Below are positions 60,369 to 64,000 of a stretch of DNA of 64,000 nucleotides, piece by piece (the first letter of the stretch is position 1; the number at the start of each line of letters is the position of its first letter). Source of the stretch: CAVURS01 sp963834425 (GTDB lineage: Bacteria; Actinomycetota; Actinomycetes; Actinomycetales; CAVURS01). The translations under genes were made by a program, and so were the position numbers. Location: contig CAWIBR010000010.1 in assembly GCA_963834425.1 (NCBI GenBank), positions 124,001 to 188,000 on the forward strand. Reading direction: 5' to 3'. The notes under the pieces were generated by a model. The model was not told the origin of the DNA and made no database searches. It saw nothing but the letters and a program-made list of their open reading frames with translations.

Positions 60369-61354
60369 CAGGCCAACGAGCGGTCGATGGCCTCGAGCAC
60401 CCGATCGATGTCCGGCAGGAACGACTCCTCGAGCCGGCTCGGCGGGTAGGGCAGGTTGAAACCACCCACCCGGATCACCGGCGCTTCAAGATGCAGGAAG
60501 CACCGCTCGCTGACCCGAGCCGCGACCTCCGCCCCGACCCCGAGGTACGTCGAGGCCTCGTGCACGACCACCAGCCGTCCGGTCCGCTCGACCGAGGCGG
60601 CGAGGGCGTCGAGATCGAGCGGCGAGAGCGAGCGCAGGTCGATCACCTCGATGCTCCGACCTTCCTCCGCCGCAACGGAAGCGGCGTCCAGGCAGGTCTT
60701 GACCGTCGGCCCGTACGCCGCGAGGGTCAGCTGCTCACCGGGTCGCACGACGCGAGCCCGGTCGAGGGCCGGCACCGACTCCGGGCCGAGGTCGATGTCG
60801 ACCTCGGACTTCTCCCAGTAGCGCCGCTTGGGCTCGTAGAAGATGACTGGATCGTCGCTGGCGATGGCCTGCTGGATCATCCAGTAGGCGTCGGTTGCCG
60901 AGGAGCAACAGACCACCCGCAGGCCGGCCGTGTGGGCGAAGTAGGCCTCGTTGGACTCGCTGTGGTGCTCGACCGCGCCGATGCCGCCGCCGACCGGGAT
61001 CCGGACGACGATGGGCAGGCGCACGGCACCGAGCGAGCGAGCATGCATCTTGGCCAGCTGCGAGACGATCTGGTCGAACGCCGGATAGACGAACCCATCG
61101 AACTGGATCTCGCACACGGGCCGGTAGCCGCGCAGGGCCAAGCCGATCGCCGTACCGATGATGCCGGACTCGGCCAGTGGGGTGTCGGAGACCCGATCCT
61201 CGCCGAAGTCCTTCTGCAGCCCGTCGGTGATCCGGAAGACGCCACCGAGACGGCCGATGTCCTCGCCCATGAGGATCACCTTGGCGTCGTCCTCCATCGC
61301 CTTGCGCAAGCCGTTGTTGAGGCTCTTCGCGAGCGTGAGCGTCTCGGCCGCCAT
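60365..61354 (-). CDS. bkdB: Branched-chain keto-acid dehydrogenase E1 beta subunit
   Basis: A 329-residue transketolase-fold subunit. GEDIGRLGGVFRIT, DTPLAESGIIGTAIGLALRGYRPVCEIQF and AEEGRSIEVIDLRSLSPLD are typical of 2-oxoisovalerate dehydrogenase E1 beta. ATG 61354 is one base after the E1 alpha stop. With E1 alpha it decarboxylates the keto acids of Val, Leu and Ile. Confidence 0.94.
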   Translation of the reverse strand: MAAETLTLAKSLNNGLRKAMEDDAKVILMGEDIGRLGGVFRITDGLQKDFGEDRVSDTPLAESGIIGTAIGLALRGYRPVCEIQFDGFVYPAFDQIVSQLAKMHARSLGAVRLPIVVRIPVGGGIGAVEHHSESNEAYFAHTAGLRVVCCSSATDAYWMIQQAIASDDPVIFYEPKRRYWEKSEVDIDLGPESVPALDRARVVRPGEQLTLAAYGPTVKTCLDAASVAAEEGRSIEVIDLRSLSPLDLDALAASVERTGRLVVVHEASTYLGVGAEVAARVSERCFLHLEAPVIRVGGFNLPYPPSRLEESFLPDIDRVLEAIDRSLAW

Positions 61355-61355
61355 C

Positions 61356-62570
61356 TCAGTTGCCCCCACCCTGCGCAGTGCCGGATGAGATGGCCGACTC
61401 ATCCTCGAAACCCTCGAGGTACGCCGCGAACTCGGCCCGCTCCTGGGCCAGTTGCGGGTGCGGGTCGACGTAGATGTGGTCGAACATCGCGAGCGGTTCG
61501 GGGTCCGGCAGGACCAGGCAGCCTTCCCGGACGTGAGCCGCGAGCGCATCCGACTCGCGGTCGAGCGCGGTCACGAAGTCGTCGTCGATGAGTCCCCGAG
61601 CGGTGAGATAGGTGTGCAGCCGGGTGATCGGGTCGCGTCGCTTCCAGACCTCGACCTCGGCGGCGACCCGGTAGCGGGTGGGGTCATCGGACGTCGTGTG
61701 CGCGCCCATCCGGTAGGTGTAGGCCTCGACGAGCATCGGCCCGTTGCCCTCACGGGCGTGGTCGAGGGCCGCCTTGGTGACGGCGTAGACCCCGAGGACG
61801 TCGTTGCCGTCGACCCGGACGCCGGGGAAGCCGAAGCCGCTGGCCCGCTGGTAGAGCGGCACGCGGGTTTGCTTGTCGTTGGGCTCGGAGATGGCCCACT
61901 GGTTGTTCTGGCAGAAGAAGACAACGGGGGCGTTCTGCACGCTGGCGAAGACGAAGGCCTCGTTGACGTCGCCCTGGGCCGTGGCGCCGTCACCGAAGTA
62001 GGCGATCACCGCGGCGTCGCGGGTCGGGTCGCCGGTCCCGACGTCGCCGTCGCGCTGAATGCCCATCGCGTAGCCGGTGGCGTGCAGCGTCTGGGCGCCG
62101 ATGACGATCGTGTAGAGGTGGAAGTTCTTCTCGTCCGGGTCCCAGCCACCGTGGTTGACCCCGCGGAAGAGGCCCAGCAGGTTCAGCGGATCGACCCCGC
62201 GGCACCAGGCGACGCCGTGCTCGCGGTAGGTCGGAAACGCATAGTCCTGAGGGGACAGCGCCCGCCCGGAGCCCACCTGCGCCGCCTCCTGCCCCAGCAG
62301 GCTGGCCCAGATGCCCAGCTCACCCTGGCGCTGCAGCGCGGTCGCCTCGGCATCGACCCGGCGGACCAGGACCAGGTCGCGATAGAAGCCGCGCAGGTCC
62401 TCATCGGTCACGGCCTCGGCGTACGCCGAGTAGACCGGGTGGTCGTGCCGCTCGCCCTCGGGGGTCAACAGCTGCACCAACCCGGGCCCGCCATCCACGG
62501 TGCTGACGGTGTCCGTGCTGTCGATGCTGCTGACGCCCTGGGTGGCGGGAGCCTGCGAGGTATCGGTCAT
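61356..62570 (-). CDS. bkdA: Branched-chain keto-acid dehydrogenase E1 alpha subunit
   Basis: A 404-residue subunit from ATG 62570. The thiamine diphosphate motif GDGATAQGDVNEAFVFASVQNAPVVFFCQNNQ and the phosphorylation-loop-like YRMGAHTTSDDPTRYR identify the branched-chain (not pyruvate) type. The first 50 residues are Ser/Thr-rich and variable. First gene of bkdABC; a phased repeat lies about 200 bases upstream. Confidence 0.94.
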   Translation of the reverse strand: MTDTSQAPATQGVSSIDSTDTVSTVDGGPGLVQLLTPEGERHDHPVYSAYAEAVTDEDLRGFYRDLVLVRRVDAEATALQRQGELGIWASLLGQEAAQVGSGRALSPQDYAFPTYREHGVAWCRGVDPLNLLGLFRGVNHGGWDPDEKNFHLYTIVIGAQTLHATGYAMGIQRDGDVGTGDPTRDAAVIAYFGDGATAQGDVNEAFVFASVQNAPVVFFCQNNQWAISEPNDKQTRVPLYQRASGFGFPGVRVDGNDVLGVYAVTKAALDHAREGNGPMLVEAYTYRMGAHTTSDDPTRYRVAAEVEVWKRRDPITRLHTYLTARGLIDDDFVTALDRESDALAAHVREGCLVLPDPEPLAMFDHIYVDPHPQLAQERAEFAAYLEGFEDESAISSGTAQGGGN

Positions 62571-62763
62571 GCGCTCTCCTTCGCCTGCCGGCTCGGGGGT
62601 TCGCCCCGCCGGATGCCTCGACCGCGCGGACCGGTCGTGCCGACACCGCCACGGGGGCGGAGCAGCTCGGGTCGAGCCGGCCACCGCCTAGGGCTCACGG
62701 TACCGGCGAGATGGCTTCCAGGCGGCACAGAGGGCGATGACATGTCGCCGAGCGATAGGCCGC

Positions 62764-62813
62764 GAACTCAGCGCGGACTCATCGTGGACTCCGGGTGGAC
62801 TCAGCGAGGACTC
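62764..62813. repeat. Five GRACTC boxes at exact 11-base spacing
   Basis: GAACTC at 62764 and GGACTC at 62775, 62786, 62797 and 62808. The repeat period is exactly 11 bases and no base is lost. It lies in the 262-base region between bkdA and the downstream secreted-protein gene; the remaining sequence shows nothing else recognisable. Confidence 0.7.
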
Positions 62814-62832
62814 GGCGCGGGCCGGCCGTGGT

Positions 62833-63967
62833 CTAGGCGCGGTGCTTGCCGCCGGCCAGGTGGGCGCCGCCCACGTGGTCGCGGTGCTTGCCGACCGAGC
62901 TGGTCGAACTCTTCGCCGTGTGCTGGCCGTGGGCCTTCGAGAGGTTCTTGGCCGCCGTACGGGTCAGAACCTGGGTGTCGACCGCCGCGCTGCTCGTGCT
63001 GGTCGCTGAGGTCGGCGCAGTCGGCGTCGCGACCGTGGCGCTGACGTGCGCTGCCACGACACTGGACGACGAGCTGGACGACGAGCTGGACGACGAGCTG
63101 GACGAGCCGGTCGACGTGGGGTCACCGGTCGAGGTCGGGTCACCGGTCGGTGCCGTGACGGGGTTGCCCGAATGGGTGCCGTGGCCGCCGCCGCCGAGGG
63201 TCGTCCCGCCCGATGCGCCGCTGCTGGTCCCGGCACTCGGAACCGGACTTCGACGATCCGTCCGGACCAGTGATGACCGGCGGCAGGATGATGTGGGTGC
63301 CGCCACCGGCGTGCCACGAGCAGGGGGTGGTGCCCACCCCGAGGATCGGGCTGGTGGCGGTCTGGGCGGCCAAAGCAGCCAAAACACTGCTGGAACTCGA
63401 GCCCCCGCTCGGCGTCGGCGTGGGGGTCGGGTTGGGGTCGCAGGTCGGGGGCGGACCGCCGCCCTCGACGCCCGTGCCACCACCGGAACCCACGGAGCCG
63501 CTACCGCCGCCGCCGCCGGGTCGGGTCGGGCCGGTGCCGCCGCCCTTGGAGCCGGTGCCGGTGGTCGTGGTCGTCTTGCCGCCGCTGGAGCCGTGATGGG
63601 TGGTGCCGCTGCCGCCGGTGTGCGCCGCAGTGGTGCCGGCAGCGACCGCCGGGGCCGTGCCGGTGAAGGACGGCCCGACCGACGTGCCGGTCTTCTTGCC
63701 GGTGGGGGCGTTGACCGTGTGGTCGCCGGACGAGGTGGGGGTGGCCAGCGGCCGGACGTTGGCCGGAGCGGCGACGCCGCCGCCCAGACCGAGGCCGGGC
63801 GTGACCGAGTGCGGGAGGGGCGCGAAGGCGATGGCGACGACGCTGGTGACCGTGACCGTGGACAGCGCAACGAGCGCGACGGTAGGACCGCCTGCGCGCG
63901 CGGCAAGGGCGCGGGCGCGGCGAGCACCGGCTCGCGACGCCTCGGGTCCCAGCTGCTGAACTGCCAT
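62833..63967 (-). CDS. Ser/Thr/Gly-rich secreted or anchored protein (one frameshift as read)
   Basis: ATG 63967 opens a protein with one N-terminal hydrophobic helix (VALVALSTVTVTSVVAIAFA) and a long low-complexity exterior: Thr/Gly-rich, then PTPTPTPSGG, a segment with two cysteines (PTCDPN and TPCSWHAGGGTHIILPPVITGPDG), a run of 15 serines from repeated codons, and a basic His/Lys-rich end. A missing base near 63240 joins the halves. About 377 residues when repaired. Likely cell-wall associated; no family recognised. Confidence 0.7.
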
Positions 63968-64000
63968 GGTGATCGCCCCCGACCAACCCTTCTTTGTTGT

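Noticed and set aside
61452..63044. A 530-codon plus-strand frame
   Set aside because: Antisense to bkdA and to the secreted-protein gene; no recognisable domain.
63060..63110. Microsatellite as a phase-variation switch
   Set aside because: The unit (gacgacgagctg) is a multiple of three and only varies a poly-serine run, so it cannot switch the frame.

Overview
The window is high-GC DNA with actinobacterial (Actinomycetota) gene content: an hspR-controlled dnaK-grpE-dnaJ-hspR operon, ClpB, an ECF41-type sigma factor, an EtfD-type iron-sulfur reductase, a BkdABC branched-chain keto-acid dehydrogenase, a hut cluster using HutF, and small DUF4235 and DUF6458-like membrane proteins. I cannot name the genus from sequence alone. 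No prophage, insertion sequence, CRISPR array or plasmid function was seen.

Layout. 1-1663: an HD-GYP phosphodiesterase cut by the left edge and an M50-like membrane peptidase. 1668-9974: a heat-shock operon on the minus strand (dnaK, grpE, dnaJ, hspR, a cytochrome P450, a Rieske ferredoxin-like protein, clpB), with HAIR-type HspR operators before dnaK and inside the Rieske gene just before clpB. 10006-15499: an ArsR-type regulator with an MFS pump, then a two-component system flanked by two secreted or anchored low-complexity proteins, one built from 30-nt tandem repeats. 15628-19482: a GNAT gene and a TPP-riboswitch-controlled YkoE/YkoD-YkoC transporter for thiamine or its pyrimidine precursor, with the ATPases and T component in one reading unit. 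19595-28583: a DUF4235 protein and the histidine utilisation cluster (hutI, hutF, an M20 hydrolase, hutU, hutH) with a divergent IclR regulator and a YbaK-like deacylase. 28580-36126: a broken hipBA toxin-antitoxin pair, a lipoprotein, homocysteine methyltransferase, and an OpuC-type osmoprotectant ABC operon headed by a second IclR regulator. 36438-44887: a lyase related to HutH with a non-canonical MIO region, a RibD/DHFR-like reductase, gamma-glutamyltransferase, EtfD, a nucleotidyltransferase, an unknown protein and dCTP deaminase. 44970-52399: tRNA-Gly(CCC), msrA, an ECF41 sigma factor with two matching promoters, an FAD oxidase, small proteins and a FadE5-like acyl-CoA dehydrogenase. 52424-63967: hairpin repeats, ArfB, a nitrilase-family amidase, CopD-CtaG, MarR with an EmrB-type MFS pump, BkdCBA and a Ser-rich secreted protein.

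How it fits together. HspR probably controls chaperones plus an unexpected P450/Rieske redox pair. Histidine, branched-chain amino acid and acyl-CoA catabolism (hut, bkd, fadE5, etfD) feed electrons and carbon to the respiratory chain. Several regulators sit next to candidate operators.

Main caution: about twenty genes are interrupted by single-base frameshifts, many of them one base from a perfect family match and often followed by an ATGA or GTGA overlap with the next gene. Some are essential (grpE). Most look like consensus errors in the sequence; for these genes I give the whole span and the approximate shift point.
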